From assembly GCF_000340215.1 (NCBI RefSeq), contig NW_006921555.1:62001-126000 (forward strand): a DNA stretch of 64,000 nucleotides, given 5' to 3'. A model generated the notes under the pieces. The model made no database searches. It was given only the letters and a program-made list of their open reading frames with translations, and had not been told where the DNA came from. Below, one piece after another: positions 20,350 to 32,500 of the stretch (position 1 is its first letter; every line of letters starts with the position of its first letter). Source of the stretch: Pseudocercospora fijiensis CIRAD86. Taxonomy: Eukaryota > Ascomycota > Dothideomycetes > Mycosphaerellales > Mycosphaerellaceae. The translations under genes and the position numbers were made by a program.

Positions 20350-23300
20350 TAGATCGGCTACGGTATCCTTTAAGTTAATATAAGGTTTAGTTATAATAGC
20401 GCCGCCTTTCTAGCGAACGGTATACTTAACTCCCTTATATACTAGTCTAGTCTACGCGCTATCTAGTACCTCCTCGACCTCCTAATACTCTTTAATAGTA
20501 CCCTTATCGGCCTCGACTAGATCTAGTTCGGGTTTATACTACTAGTTCGGAAAGGCGTCGGTAGCGGTTATATCGGAGGGTCGTAAGAGATTAGTATAGA
20601 AGACGTCGTAGATACGTATACTACTCGGTAGCTTAAGGCGATATATATCGGTTACGATAACCTTAGCAATCTTATAATGTCCTATAAACGTATAGTTAAG
20701 TTTCTTGCTAGGGTATTTAGTCTTAATATTTCGTATATCTAGCTAAACCTTATTACCGACTTTATATTATCGAGCCGGCTTACTACCTTACCTCTCGCAT
20801 ATAGCCTAAATATAGGTAATCTAATTCGTATAATAGTCGTAAATCTTCTTTATATACGCGGCGGAGTCGTTAGTAAGTCGCTTATTAAACTTCTATATAG
20901 AGGGTACGTACTCCTTAGTACTCGCTTATATACCTATATTTAGATATCTACCGATAGTAGTATAGAAGGGTAAAATGCTAGTCGTAGCTAACTTATAGTT
21001 GTTTAAAGCAAACTCGTATAGGTAGATATAATTAACCTAGTCGTCTTATACGTAGTTAATAAAGGTATAGAGTAACTATTCTATCTCCTTATTCGTTTCT
21101 TCTAACTAACTATCGGTCTATAGATAGAAGGAAGTAGATATCGCGCGCTTAGCTCCTAATCGTTTATATAGGGTCTTCTAGAAGCGACTACTCTACTAAG
21201 TGCCTCTATCTAAAAAGATATACTTAGGGAGGCTAGTGTCTTTAAATACTCGCTATACTAGTATCTAAGTAGATATATTAGGTTCTAGGTCTACGACTAG
21301 AAGAAGATATTTACGCTTCGTTAAGCGGCAAGTTAGGGTAGCGATGTTCTTATATAGTTTACCCTTAAAGCTATAGCTCTTAGGGAGCTAAATAACAAAG
21401 TTAATTATAATAATACTATATACTCTATTAGGAGGTAGCGGCTGTTTTAGTAGTCTTTAGTATCCTTCTCGGGAAGATTTAATCCTCTTATAGATATAAT
21501 AGACCTTTATATATTTAGTGACGTCTATATATATACCTAGCTAGTAGTACGAGCGGGCTATTATATTATAGGTAATCTCTCTATCTAGGTAACCGGCAAG
21601 TATAGAGTCGTATATATCCGAAATTACTTCTCCTCGTAGGTTATCGATATCTAGTATATACGTATATCCTTAGATATAGATTATATTGTCCTTAAGTTTA
21701 TACTCGCTTAGGTTAAATCTTAAGTTCCTAATATAGTTAATATATTATAGAAGGCGTTTTACCCCTACCTTTAAAGCGGCTTTAATAACCTTAGTAAGCT
21801 TATTCTTCGCGTATACCGCGGAGATTATTTCCTCGATAGAGGCCTTATTTGCCTCTAGAATAGCTAGAGCGTAGCAATATTGCTTCTATACCGTAGTAGC
21901 GGGTTCGACCGAGACCGTAGCGATAGTAAGAGAGGCCCGCACGTCTAGTAAAAGGTTATATAGCTTTAGTAATACCTGCTATCGGTGTTTTATATCTTCG
22001 AATACGTCTATATCCTAGTCTCGATAAGAAAGGGCATTCGCCCGGTTACTAAGCCTACTAGGGCGGTATTTAATTTAAAAGTTAAATAATAATAAAAACT
22101 CGGACTAGCGCCTCTATCGGCTATTAAGCTACTTAGTCGTTATAAAGTATTAGAGACCCCGATAATTAGTAATTACTCGAGAAGGGTTACTTATTAATTC
22201 GGAACGCTATTCCTTAAAGGTATAGATAATAGCTATAAGCTCCTTATCGTAAATCTCGTAAGTGTATTTAGTAGGGTTTATCTTATTAGAGTAGAAGGCA
22301 ACTAGGTATATCTGCCCGTCCTTGCCTACTTATAAAAGTATACTCCTAGTATAAGTATCGGATAAATTAGCCTTAACGACGTAGGCTGTTATAGGATTAT
22401 AGTATATTAGTACTAGCGCCGAAGTAAATGCCTTCTTTAGAGTATTAGAAGCCTTCTAGCACGCCTTAGTCTAAATAAAAGGCCTAGGAGGGATCTTTTT
22501 TCCTTCCTAGTTCTTCTACTTCTAGCCCTTAGTAAGCTTAATTAGCGGGTATACGATTATTAAAAAGTTATAGATAAATCGTCTATAGAAGTTAGCGAGA
22601 CTAAGGAACGAGAGTACGGCTTTTATATTCCGTAGAGGTTGCTAGTTAGTAATAGCTTTAACCTTATAGGGATCTATTTCTAGGCCCTAACCTACGACGA
22701 TAGTAATACCGAGGTCTTTAACGTAGGTAACGAAGAACTTAGACTTATTAATATCTAGTAGCAAACGTGCCTTTTAGAAGCACTCGAGAATCTTTTAAAT
22801 ATATACTACGTATATAACGTAGCTAGAGGTATATTCCTCGCTAAAGACAATAGTATTATTAAGGTAGGCCGTAACGATATCGTCTAAGTACTATTTAAGT
22901 ACCTTATTAATATAGACTTAGAAGACGCTTAGTACGTTATATAGACTAAAGAGTACGACTAGATATTCGTAAGTACCGAAGCGGGTTATAAAGGCCGTCT
23001 TCTACTCGTCTCTAGCGCGAATACGGAGTTCGTTAAAAGCAGTAATAATATCTAGGATAGTAAAGTTCGTAGCCCTACTTATATTAGATATAATCTCTCG
23101 TATCTAGGGAATCGGATACTAGTTCTTAATAGTAATAGCGTTAACCGCGCGGTAATTAATATATACTCGTAGGCTACTACTAGGTTTCTTAATAATAAGT
23201 ATAGGCGAAGCGATATATAAGGTTAATAGCCTAACTATACCCTTCTTCTCCTAGTCGCGGACGTATTTGTACGTTACTTCTAACTCTTATCGTCCTTTTA

Positions 23301-24150
23301 TATAGAGTCGTATATAAGGTAGTTTAGCACTAGGCTTAAACTTAATAGCTATATCTATATCGGGCCTATATAGCGGTAGGGTATTAGCAACTTTCGGGTC
23401 GAAATAGTCCTTATAGTCCTTAAACTATTCGCGTAAGAGTAAGTCGAGATCTAGGTCTAGCTTCTTCTTTATAAACTTCTTAAAGTCTATTATAGTAATA
23501 GCATTTAATTTAATATCTACTATATTAATTGCTACTAACTTATCTATACTAGTAGGAAATTCCTAAACTAGGTATCCTTTAGCTAGCTCTTCTTTAGTAA
23601 GGCTAGCGGCTTCTTCTATACCTATCGATACTATACTAAGGGGAGAATCCTTATTACCCTTTTTATAAGTTTCGTATCGTAGGATTATAGGAGTGCTAGG
23701 ATAGTAGTCGTCGTACTCGGATTAGAACGTTAATATTATATTTCTCTAACGGATCTCTAGATCGTATATCTATATCTAGTCTATTCTAAGCTTTAGGTCG
23801 CGATTGCCTATATTAGTAATATAGAGGTTATAGTTCTTAATATAGCCGTTTAGATCTAGACGTATAGTACTATATTCGGTAGCGAGGCCTATAGTATTAT
23901 TTGCTATAGTAAGGCGCTAAGCGTTAGGAAGGACTTTACGATTTAGTACCTTCTTTACGAAGTCTATACTATAGAAACTAGACTTAGCGCCCGGGTTAAT
24001 AAGAATATATACTATAATATAGCTACCGTCTACTATTAAAATATACCTATAAATAATAAAGTTCTTAGTACGTACGGGGACGTTACTAGCTTCTATACCC
24101 GAGATTACGTTTATAGCAACTACCGAGCATTTGCGTATAATAAGTAGTAA
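20350..24150 (-). pseudogene. Element D pol: protease, RT, RNase H, integrase
   Basis: On the minus strand the RT catalytic motif YLDDIVTAYLNN is at 22,876-22,890 and below. It is followed by the RT/RNase H connection (SLANFYRRFIYNF, about 22,600) and RNase H with YEIYDKELIAII (about 22,240). The integrase region includes FLDRGT, QTDSQLEETNKEIEQLLYT and then NYKLATTSILPFYTT around 21,000-21,250. A C-terminal EVEEVLDSAQTRLVYKGVKY stretch near 20,420-20,490 resembles a chromodomain start, less clearly than in elements A and G. Every domain carries RIP stops. Confidence 0.88.
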
Positions 24151-24159
24151 ATTACCTTT

Positions 24160-26650
24160 TTTAGTAAGTTCCTAGAATATAGAGGTAGAGGGTCGTAATC
24201 GGTAGTAATTAGTTATAGGAAAGTTATTTAGAGAAATAGGACGCTATAGTAGGTCTTTACTAGACGTAAAAGATAATAAAGACCTCTTAACGCTACGTCG
24301 TACGTTAGAGGTTACTCGTTTTCCGGACCCTAAGTAAGCTACTTTATATCGTTATCGTTTTCTTTAATAGTAATAGAACTTACGTTAGTCTTACGGAAGG
24401 GCTTTATCGGGTAGGAAGAGTGCTACTTACTATAACCTATCTGCTTATAGGTAAAGCAAATCTTAACCTCCTTCTCTTTAGCGTTAGCTAAGTTATCCTT
24501 AGTTAAAGCACGGTATATAATACTAGCCTTCTTAGCCGCGGCAATATTATATTCCTCCTTAATCTTCTCTTCTAAGCGCTACTTACGCGGCTTACTAGGG
24601 TCCTTATTACTAGTAGCGGTATTCTTCTACCTAGCCGGCGTAGCTAGATTCTTTAGTATAGTAGGCTTCTTAGCTATAGGGTCTTAAGTATAGTTAGGGA
24701 TGTTATCTAAATTAACCTTAATCTACTAAAGGGTATCCTTTATATCGGTAAGACTACTAAAGGATCGACCTATAATCTACCTATATAGGTTAAACTTAAC
24801 CTTCTCGCGTAGGAGAGCTATTACCTCTTTATAGAGGTCTTCGGTATTTATATAACTAAGGTAGATAACGTATCTATAGAACATCGTATAGAAGTCGTCG
24901 AAGGTCTAATTAGTAGACTAAGTTAGATTAGGTAGAGCCTATCGTCGCTAGCGCTTCTTATAATAAGTGCCGTAACTACCGTTCTCTAAAGTATTAATTA
25001 GATAGCGCTAAGTCTTAAAGTTAGCTATATTCTTATATAGAAGAAGAAGCAAGCGAGTATTACCGGTAGTACGGTTATATACGATAGTACGTAGTTCGTC
25101 CGTATTACGGACCTTAGATCCGAAGAGTATATACTATTTAACGAGGTCCTTCTATTCCTTAAAGTCTACCTTATCTCCCTTCTTATTACTAGAATACTTT
25201 AGTAGAAGGTTATAAGGGTTCTTCCGGTTAGTATAGGTTAATAGCGTATTTAAAGCGCTCGTAGAACGAGTCCTATCTAGAGTAACGGGTCCTATAGGAC
25301 TAGCGGTACTAGGCTCCTTAAGAGGTATACGCTAAGTACGCCTATTAAGCAAAATAGAGTCCGTAACTCCGCTAAAGGCTACTATCGGAGAGCCTAGTTA
25401 GGAAGCGGGTAGCGTCGGCTACGTCTTTACGTAAAGTAGCTAGCGTAATCGTAATAGCTTAGATATCGAGGCTTCCTTAGCTAGGTAGGTAGCGTTAAGT
25501 TTACTAAGACGCGCTCTAGTTAGCCTACCGCTACTAGGTATCTTCGGTATACTAGTTTTAAACTAGGCGTCGTAGTAGTTTAGAGTATACTTCCTAGTAA
25601 AGACTACTAACTCGTATACCTACGCCTCTAAGTCTTTACGCTTATTGCCTAGGTCCTATATATAGTTCTATAGAGACTAAATTTCCTCTACTACCTCCTC
25701 GCCCTCTATTTCGAGTTCGGCGATATAAGTAGCCTAGTTAAGGTTCGTACCTCTAGTTTTAAGGGCCTCTATAGCCTTATTAGTCTTAAGTTCTAGACGC
25801 TCGTTCTCTTTCTCAAACTCTATAATACGTGCCTTAGTAGCTTTTAGGCTACTTTTAGTAGTCTTACGCTTATCGCGCTAATCTATAGCGAGCGACCTAT
25901 TATATTCGTAGAGTAACTTTATCTAATCGAGGGTATCTATCTACTTATCCTTATATTACGTAACTTACGAAATAAGTTCCTTTATATCCTTAACCTTAAA
26001 GTAGTTAAAAGGATATACGCGCTTATAGTTATATATACCGTCTTCCTCCTACTTACGGAATATTAGTAAGAATTAGATAAAAGAGAATATATCTCCGATT
26101 CGAGCTATAGTACCTTATCTACTATCCTTAGAGATACGTCGCTTATATTCTAACTTTATCTCCTTCTATACCTTATCGATCTAAGCTATTTACTCTATAT
26201 TACGCCGCTACTATCGGTCCTATTCTTCTTAGGTATTTTGCCTAAATATACGTTACGAGAAGCTACGGCCTAAATCGCCGCTACCGCCGATTTCGCTAAG
26301 GAGGCCTACGTCTATTTCGTTAAACGTCGGTTCGAGGTTACTATCTACTTCGTATAGGGCGCGTCCTCCGGTAGGTATAGGAATAATTAGTCTTCCTCGC
26401 TTACTACCTACCTATAGCTACCTAATAAAGTAGCCGGGCTTCTATACTAGAAAGGGGATCCGACTATCTTTAGTCGGATAGCTCGTTATACGCTTTCTCT
26501 AGAGTACGATAAGCGAAAAGGTAAGTCGAGAGTAGTATCGGCTCGTTATATACTACTACGAAGGTACTAGTTATCGTAAACAAAGACTAATCTAGTCGAG
26601 TCGAGTATTCTAGCGGCTACTTAGCGCTTATATCTTCTATACCGCGGTCG
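24160..26650 (-). pseudogene. Element D gag (degenerate)
   Basis: The minus-strand frame lies between the 5' LTR and the protease. A CCHC zinc knuckle is recognisable at about 24,420-24,460 as CFTYKQIGYSK, where the first Cys survives and other ligands read Tyr. Upstream of it are the charged linker and coiled-coil-like capsid regions. Boundaries are approximate. Confidence 0.75.
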
Positions 26651-26686
26651 CTAAATAGTTTCTAAGCTTCTAAGGGTAGTAAGTAA

Positions 26687-26850
26687 TAATAAGGGGTAGA
26701 AGTATATAGGTACGCTTAATATCGAGTACTTACTACGAAGAGCCTAAGTCTAGAAAGTAACGCGAGTTAAAGTACGCGAAGCCGATAGCTAAGCTATAGC
26801 TTAGTATACTAAGTCTTATATAAATAGGGCCTAGAGGCTACCCCGTAATA
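26687..26850 (-). repeat. 5' LTR of element D
   Basis: 164 bp, right copy; 5' LTR of the minus-strand element. It is followed by TATAA at 26,851. Confidence 0.9.
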
Positions 26851-26855
26851 TATAA

Positions 26856-27850
26856 TTATAGCCTCGACTTACCTTTAATTACTATTATATTTTCGAAGAA
26901 GGCTATAGGAACTATATAGAGCTTATTAATAGGGTCTACGAATTCCTATCTAACCTATTATATAAGGTATTTTACTATTTTAATATTAAGTGTATATACT
27001 AGTAAGTTCCGGTCTATCTGGATAACCGATATATACTAGTATTTACTATATCTAGACTAGGATAGTTCTAACCTACTCGAATGCTGTAGGGATATAGATC
27101 TTCCTTATTTATTATAGCGGAGCTTATAAGTATTATACTAGGGCCTATTCTAGAACTGTATCCTGAGCCGGCTTTACGCTAGAGGTTTAGTAAATTCGAC
27201 TAGGAGAAGGCTATTACCTATATAGATAATTGCTTTATAGCGTACTAAGAACCGAATAATATAGAAGCTTTTATAGCCTCGTTTAGCTATCTCCGTAATT
27301 ATATTCTACTACGCCTACTCTAAGTAGCGGATAGCCTATCGCGTACAGTATTTAAACATAGTTGCCCGGAGACCCTACTAGTAAAAAAGCTAGCGAAGAA
27401 GGTAGAAGAGTACGCCTAGGGCGACGAATAGTTCTAGAAGTCGGGAAAAGGCGGCTATTAGAACGTACTTAAGCGGCTAAGCTCGAAGATGGCAAAGTTA
27501 TACGCGGCCTACAGTATACGCTCTACATATAACAGGCTAGACTCAGATAAAGGTCTAGTAGCCTAGACCTCTTTCTTAGCCTAGGTAGAAGATTAGGTAA
27601 TACTAAACTCCTCTATCTATAGCTACGTCTAGTATAAAGATATCTACTGCTATTACCGTATCTTCGAATTACTATTCCTAGACTCACTAAAGAGGGTAGT
27701 ATTTAAGAGGAAAGCAATATACTACCGATATAACGAGAAATATAGTAGGTTACTTTATCGGAGTTCTAAAAGGGCGCTATAGACTATTTACCTTCTACCC
27801 TCTAGGATAGGTATACTTTTAAAAAGTATCTAATATAAGGGAATTTAACG
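26856..27850 (+). pseudogene. Reverse-transcriptase-like gene E, segment 3
   Basis: The frame continues from segment 2 with PRLTFNYYYIFEEGYRNYIE, then YEFLSNLLYKVFYYFNIK, QGYRSSLFIIAELISII, ITYIDNCFIAYQEPN and a long, fairly clean C-terminal part (KKLAKKVEEYAQGDEQF-like near 27,390, VVFKRKAIYYRY near 27,700). The order (leader, palm, QGxxNSP-like, then a YMDD-position YIDN) fits a reverse transcriptase. CA/TG is more frequent here than in the LTR elements, so this older host sequence had less RIP. No integrase or RNase H was recognised. It could be a low-copy retroelement. Confidence 0.55.
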
Positions 27851-28046
27851 AAAAAAAAGTCGTAGGATTCGCCTAATCGGACGGACGTACAGCTTACGTA
27901 AGAAACTTTAAAATTCGCGGGTACTCCCGCCTTACTAAATATAGACTATTAATAAACTATAAATAGACACGTAAGGTAGAAACATTAAAACGGTAGTTTA
28001 GTAAGTTTAATTCGGGTAGAGGCTACGTATATTTAGTAGCCGGCGG

Positions 28047-28186
28047 TACCGCTCTCGACGCTCGTAACGTTATCTCGACGCTTGTAATTAAATAGTCCTT
28101 TATAACTAATAATACGTATATACCGCTCTCGACGCTCGCAACCTTAAAAATCTTAAATAGTCCTTCTATACCTAATTATATATATA
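28047..28186 (+). repeat. 72-bp tandem duplication
   Basis: Two units starting ACCGCTCTCGACGCTCG (28,047 and about 28,119) each include TTAAATAGTCCTT and an AT-rich end. They are diverged by point changes and a small indel. No function is apparent. The unit lies between gene E and the minus-strand gene at 28.2 kb. Confidence 0.65.
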
Positions 28187-28189
28187 GGT

Positions 28190-28950
28190 CCGATAGCTAC
28201 GACTACTACGCGTCGCCTATATACGTAGTACTATCTATATTTAGGAGTACGCGTAGCTAGCGAGAGACGGCGTCGTAGACTATCCGGATATAGTCGGCGT
28301 AGTTCTTAATTTAGGCTATAGTAGGTAGCGTCGTATAGTACGTAACCCTAGGGTACTCGGTCTTAACGGTATTATAGATACTCTTAAAGAAGTCTACCTC
28401 GCGCTAGTCGTATATCTCGAATAAGAAGTCGCGCGGCTTATTAGGGTCGCCTAGCTTAGTTAGAGCGATATATATAAGCAAGTCGGCTTTATCGAGGGGA
28501 ATTTAGGTTTAAGGGTTACTATCGTACTAGGTAATAAAGAGGCGGACGTAAGAGTAGCGAATAGTATTTAAGACGAGAGCCTTAGTCTCGACGGCCTATA
28601 TACCGCGCCTAATACTATATAGCTAGCGGACGCCGTTTACGATAGGATATTTTATATACCCTACCTACTTACTATAGGCCGGGTTAGCGTTAGGAAGTAG
28701 TCTATAGGATAGGTTACGACTTACGCGACGCCGCGCGCGGCGATACTACCTTAGCTATCGTCTATAATACAAAAGTCGCGGAGTAGGTCGCTTAAGAGGG
28801 CGTTCTATAGCTAATCGAAGCTACTACGGATAGTACTATAACCGAAGTTAAAGAATTCCGTAATATTCTAATTAGCTAGAATAGAGCGGAGGATAGGTCG
28901 GCGCGTAAGTTCGGCTAGATATAGCGTACTATACTTAGTACGGTCGATAA
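28190..28950 (-). pseudogene. Unrecognised minus-strand gene
   Basis: The minus-strand frame has TAG/TAA only at likely Gln/Trp codons. Clear stretches include KALVLNTIRYSYVRLFIT, LIYIALTKLGDPNKPRDFLF, VDFFKSIYNTVKTEYPRVTY and NYADYIRIVYDAVSR. It reads away from the Helitron gene that starts near 29.5 kb, so it could be a divergent passenger of the Helitron or an independent gene. No domain was recognised. Confidence 0.5.
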
Positions 28951-28959
28951 TAGTCTAGG

Positions 28960-29540
28960 TAGCTAGATATTAGGGAGGCGCTATCTAAGAAATTATTAGA
29001 GGGTATATATCGCGCGCGGCGCGCGCTACCGGGGCGAACTTACTACTAGTATAATAGAATAGGAATAGATATAGTAGTAGTATAGTATCGTAGTTGCTAT
29101 TAGTATAGTATTATTAGTTAGAGGATAGTAGAAGTCCGTAGAAGTCGGTAAATATCGTATATAGTATAGCTTAACCGCGGTACGGGCTTAGCGCGCGATT
29201 AGTATATAAAGCGGTATATATATAAGAGGCGGTCGAAGGTAACTGCTTAGCTCTAAGCCGTAGCTATAAGCCGTATACGTATAGCGCCTCTTACTATTTA
29301 GAGTACGATAGGGAATATTTCTAAGGATATTAGTTACGACGTATACGAGGTTAAGGATATAATTAGATATAAGGCGCAGTTACTAATCGTAAGGCGATAG
29401 AAATCGGGTAATATTTATAGGATATCTATATATTGTAGCGATATTCTTAGGGTAAGGCATATAAGATAAAGGGTATAATTAGACGTAAAGCGGTAAAATC
29501 GGGTAATATCTATACGATTTTTATATACTAGAGCGAAAGG
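28960..29540. other. Intergenic region with GC-rich core
   Basis: No coding frame was recognised. It contains a CGCGCGCGGCGCGCGC run at about 29,009-29,024 and several ATATAGTATAG-type simple stretches. It separates two divergent genes and could hold the Helitron 5' end, which I could not place. Confidence 0.4.
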
Positions 29541-29549
29541 GAGCCCTCC

Positions 29550-32500
29550 TATAGACTATTTAGTAGATAGGACTCCTACTTAGGTATCGTCGGACTTACT
29601 TAAGGCGCGTATTACTAGATATTAGGCGATATCTCTAGTACGCTTATCTATCGGGATTTAGCTAACGCCTAGGTTAAACTAATTTTTACCGCTTCTACCT
29701 TCTAGGTATATCCTTCTATAGTAGTTACCGTAGAATATACCGCCCTCTCCTAGAACGCTACGAGCGACGAGGAAGCGGTTACTACTAATACCGCTAATAA
29801 CGGTCGAGCGTCGAGGGAAGCGTACCCGAATCGGCTCGCTAGATAGCCTATCTCGAGTATCGTTTAGTAGGAGCGACGTAGGTAAGTAGGAGTATACGTA
29901 ATATCGCTAGTAGCTTCCTTATAGCGCGTTTTATAATCTGCTTATAAAGCGTTAGCGCGCGCGATATAATAATTATTATAGAAGTATAGTTAAGCTAGTA
30001 TAGGAAGACCGGTCGGCTATATCTAGCGAAACGGCGTCTAGTAATAGTACTACTTTAGATATATATAAAGTAGAACTATCCGAGGCTAGTAATATAGATA
30101 GGGGCGAGGATTAGGGTATAGAAGACGCGGATTAGGATATTATAGCGTTAGAGGCCGATTATTTACTAGCGCTATACCTAGTAGACAAGCTTCCTTTAGA
30201 GCTTTCGACGAGTCCTAGCGTCGAGGCGTTACTAGTAGCGGCGTCTATAGGTTAGGAAATATACGTCGATTTTAATATAGTATAGGACGTTAATCTAGTA
30301 TATAAGTAGGTCGAGGGCGGCTCTTTCGGTATATACTAGCTAAGACCCGGCCTTGCTATAACGGCGTCGCTGCCCTCCGAGAACTATAAAGAGTATTAAG
30401 AGATTATAGAGTCCGCGTAGGAGGCCGCTAGCTATCCGACTAGGGTAGTATTAGGTCTAGAGGCGATAATAGGATTGCGGCGGAGAGGAAAGAAGTAAGC
30501 TAGTACTCGAGCTAGTATAGAGAAAGCTATAAGCAATATCCGTCTACTATATATCTCCGACGTATACGTCGGCTAACTCTAAAAGGTAAAGATCTACTCG
30601 ATCGGTAAGATAATCCTTATATATCTAAAGTATAATACTAGCTACTTTCTTAATAAGAGGATATACGATTCGTCGAAGAAGTCGCCCTAATTTTCGATAT
30701 ATTATAGGAATAGCGGCGTACTATCGTTTAATACGCCGATCCCTTTAGAAGAGTTAAAGTAGTTACTAACTAGTATAGATTTAGCTATAAAGGACTTTTA
30801 GACGAAGATTCGTATGTATAATAGCGCGATAGCGTTTACGTCGTTTATAGCTAGTATAGATTCTCGTATACGTAGTAAAGCTCTAGTATCTATCTATAGC
30901 GAGGCCTATTACCTCGGAGGCAACTTTTTTAGAAAGGACGAGGTTCCTCGCTATACTTAGCTATACTTCTATAATACCGATTTCGTAGCAAAGATAGTAT
31001 AGATATAGTATCTAGAACTACCTATAGATACGATTCGGAAACTAGTTAAAGTAATCTAGCGCGAGAATGCGTTTTATAAGTAGCTAAAGCCTATATATAA
31101 GATATAGTAGTCGAGCGACGAAGATTACGCTATTATACTCTAGGCGGCGATATTAGATATAGTATATAATAGATCGAAGTAGAAGAGGACGTTCTACCGT
31201 CTATCGTACTTAGAGGTAGCTACGCTATATTCTAACGGCGACCTCGACGATATCGCTACTACGTCTACTTTCTAGATAGTAGAACGCGAGCGGCGTAAAG
31301 CCCGCGACTTAGTACTCGTAGAGCGCAACTAGAAGGGTAGTTAGTCTCCTTTTAGGAAAGTATATCGCTTTTATCTAGCGTACTTCCCGCTCTATTACGA
31401 ACTACTATAGGCTAAAGATATACCTAGTTACTCTTAGGAGCTATCTAAGCGTAGGGGCTAGTAGCGGAATATATCGCTCCGCGACTATTAGAAGTATATA
31501 CTCTATACGCGGCCTAACGTATTCCTAACGATCTTTTAGGGTCGACGGCTCTTCTAGTAGCTCTTAGTTAATACCTAGGCGACGATCGACCTTAATAATA
31601 TCCTATAGTACGAGAATAACTAGAGTAAGATTAGGGCGGCGAGCTATAACGATATCTATAACTTCTTCGTAGAGACTAGTAGCGTAGAAGAGCGCCTCTA
31701 TAGTACTATCGGCGAGTAGCTTAACGCCCGCTACTATATCTACTAGTAGTAGTAGGATAGCGTCGATATATAGTTACTAGAGGCATACGTACTAAGCGAG
31801 CCTAATACTCTTCGTAAACTAGGCGTCCTCTATATTTTCCTATCTACGACCTTTATTAGTAGTAACTACTAGATATATAACCTATAAGAGGACTTAATAG
31901 CGTTAGTATATTATTTCGTTATACCGACGTACTTTATTACTATAACTATAAATCCCGACTAGCCGGAGGTACGCTAATACCTATTTACGAATTAGCTTCC
32001 TTAGGATCGGCCTAATATTATAGCGTACGTATTCGCGAAAAGGTCGGCGGACTTAATCGAGACGCTATTAGAGAAGAACGTCTTTAGAAGGTATACCGCT
32101 AGGTATTAGCGTATCGAGTACTAGAAGCGCGGCCTCCCTTACGTATATATTCTACTATAGGTCGATATAACGTATATCCCGTCTAATACCGAGGTCGTAG
32201 ACAATTTCGTCCTAGCGGAACTATCTTCGAAGGAGCTCGATCTAGATAGGAGCCTTATAGCGTTAGTAAAGAAGTATATAACGTATAGGCTATATAAGGG
32301 CCGAGAATACGATATAAGGAAGTAAGGACCGGATAGACAGTCCTCGCGAGGTTATCCTATACCTTAGTAGAGTAAGATAGATCTCCTAGCTAACCTATTT
32401 ATACTATACCGTCGACGCGACGATAGTCGAATATATAAAAAGTCGACAAAGGGCGCAAAGTACGTCTATAATAACCGCTAGGTAGTACTATATAATCTAT

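Larger units (their letters stand above)
19625..26850 (-). mobile_element. Ty3/Gypsy element D (minus strand)
   Basis: Two 164-bp LTRs (19,625-19,788 and 26,687-26,850) are flanked by the identical 5-bp duplication TATAA at 19,620-19,624 and 26,851-26,855. Full length is 7,226 bp. Coding sequence is on the minus strand: gag with zinc knuckle at the right, then protease, RT, RNase H, integrase and a possible chromodomain towards the left. It is inserted in gene E; excision restores E's frame. RIP stops occur throughout. Confidence 0.93.
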
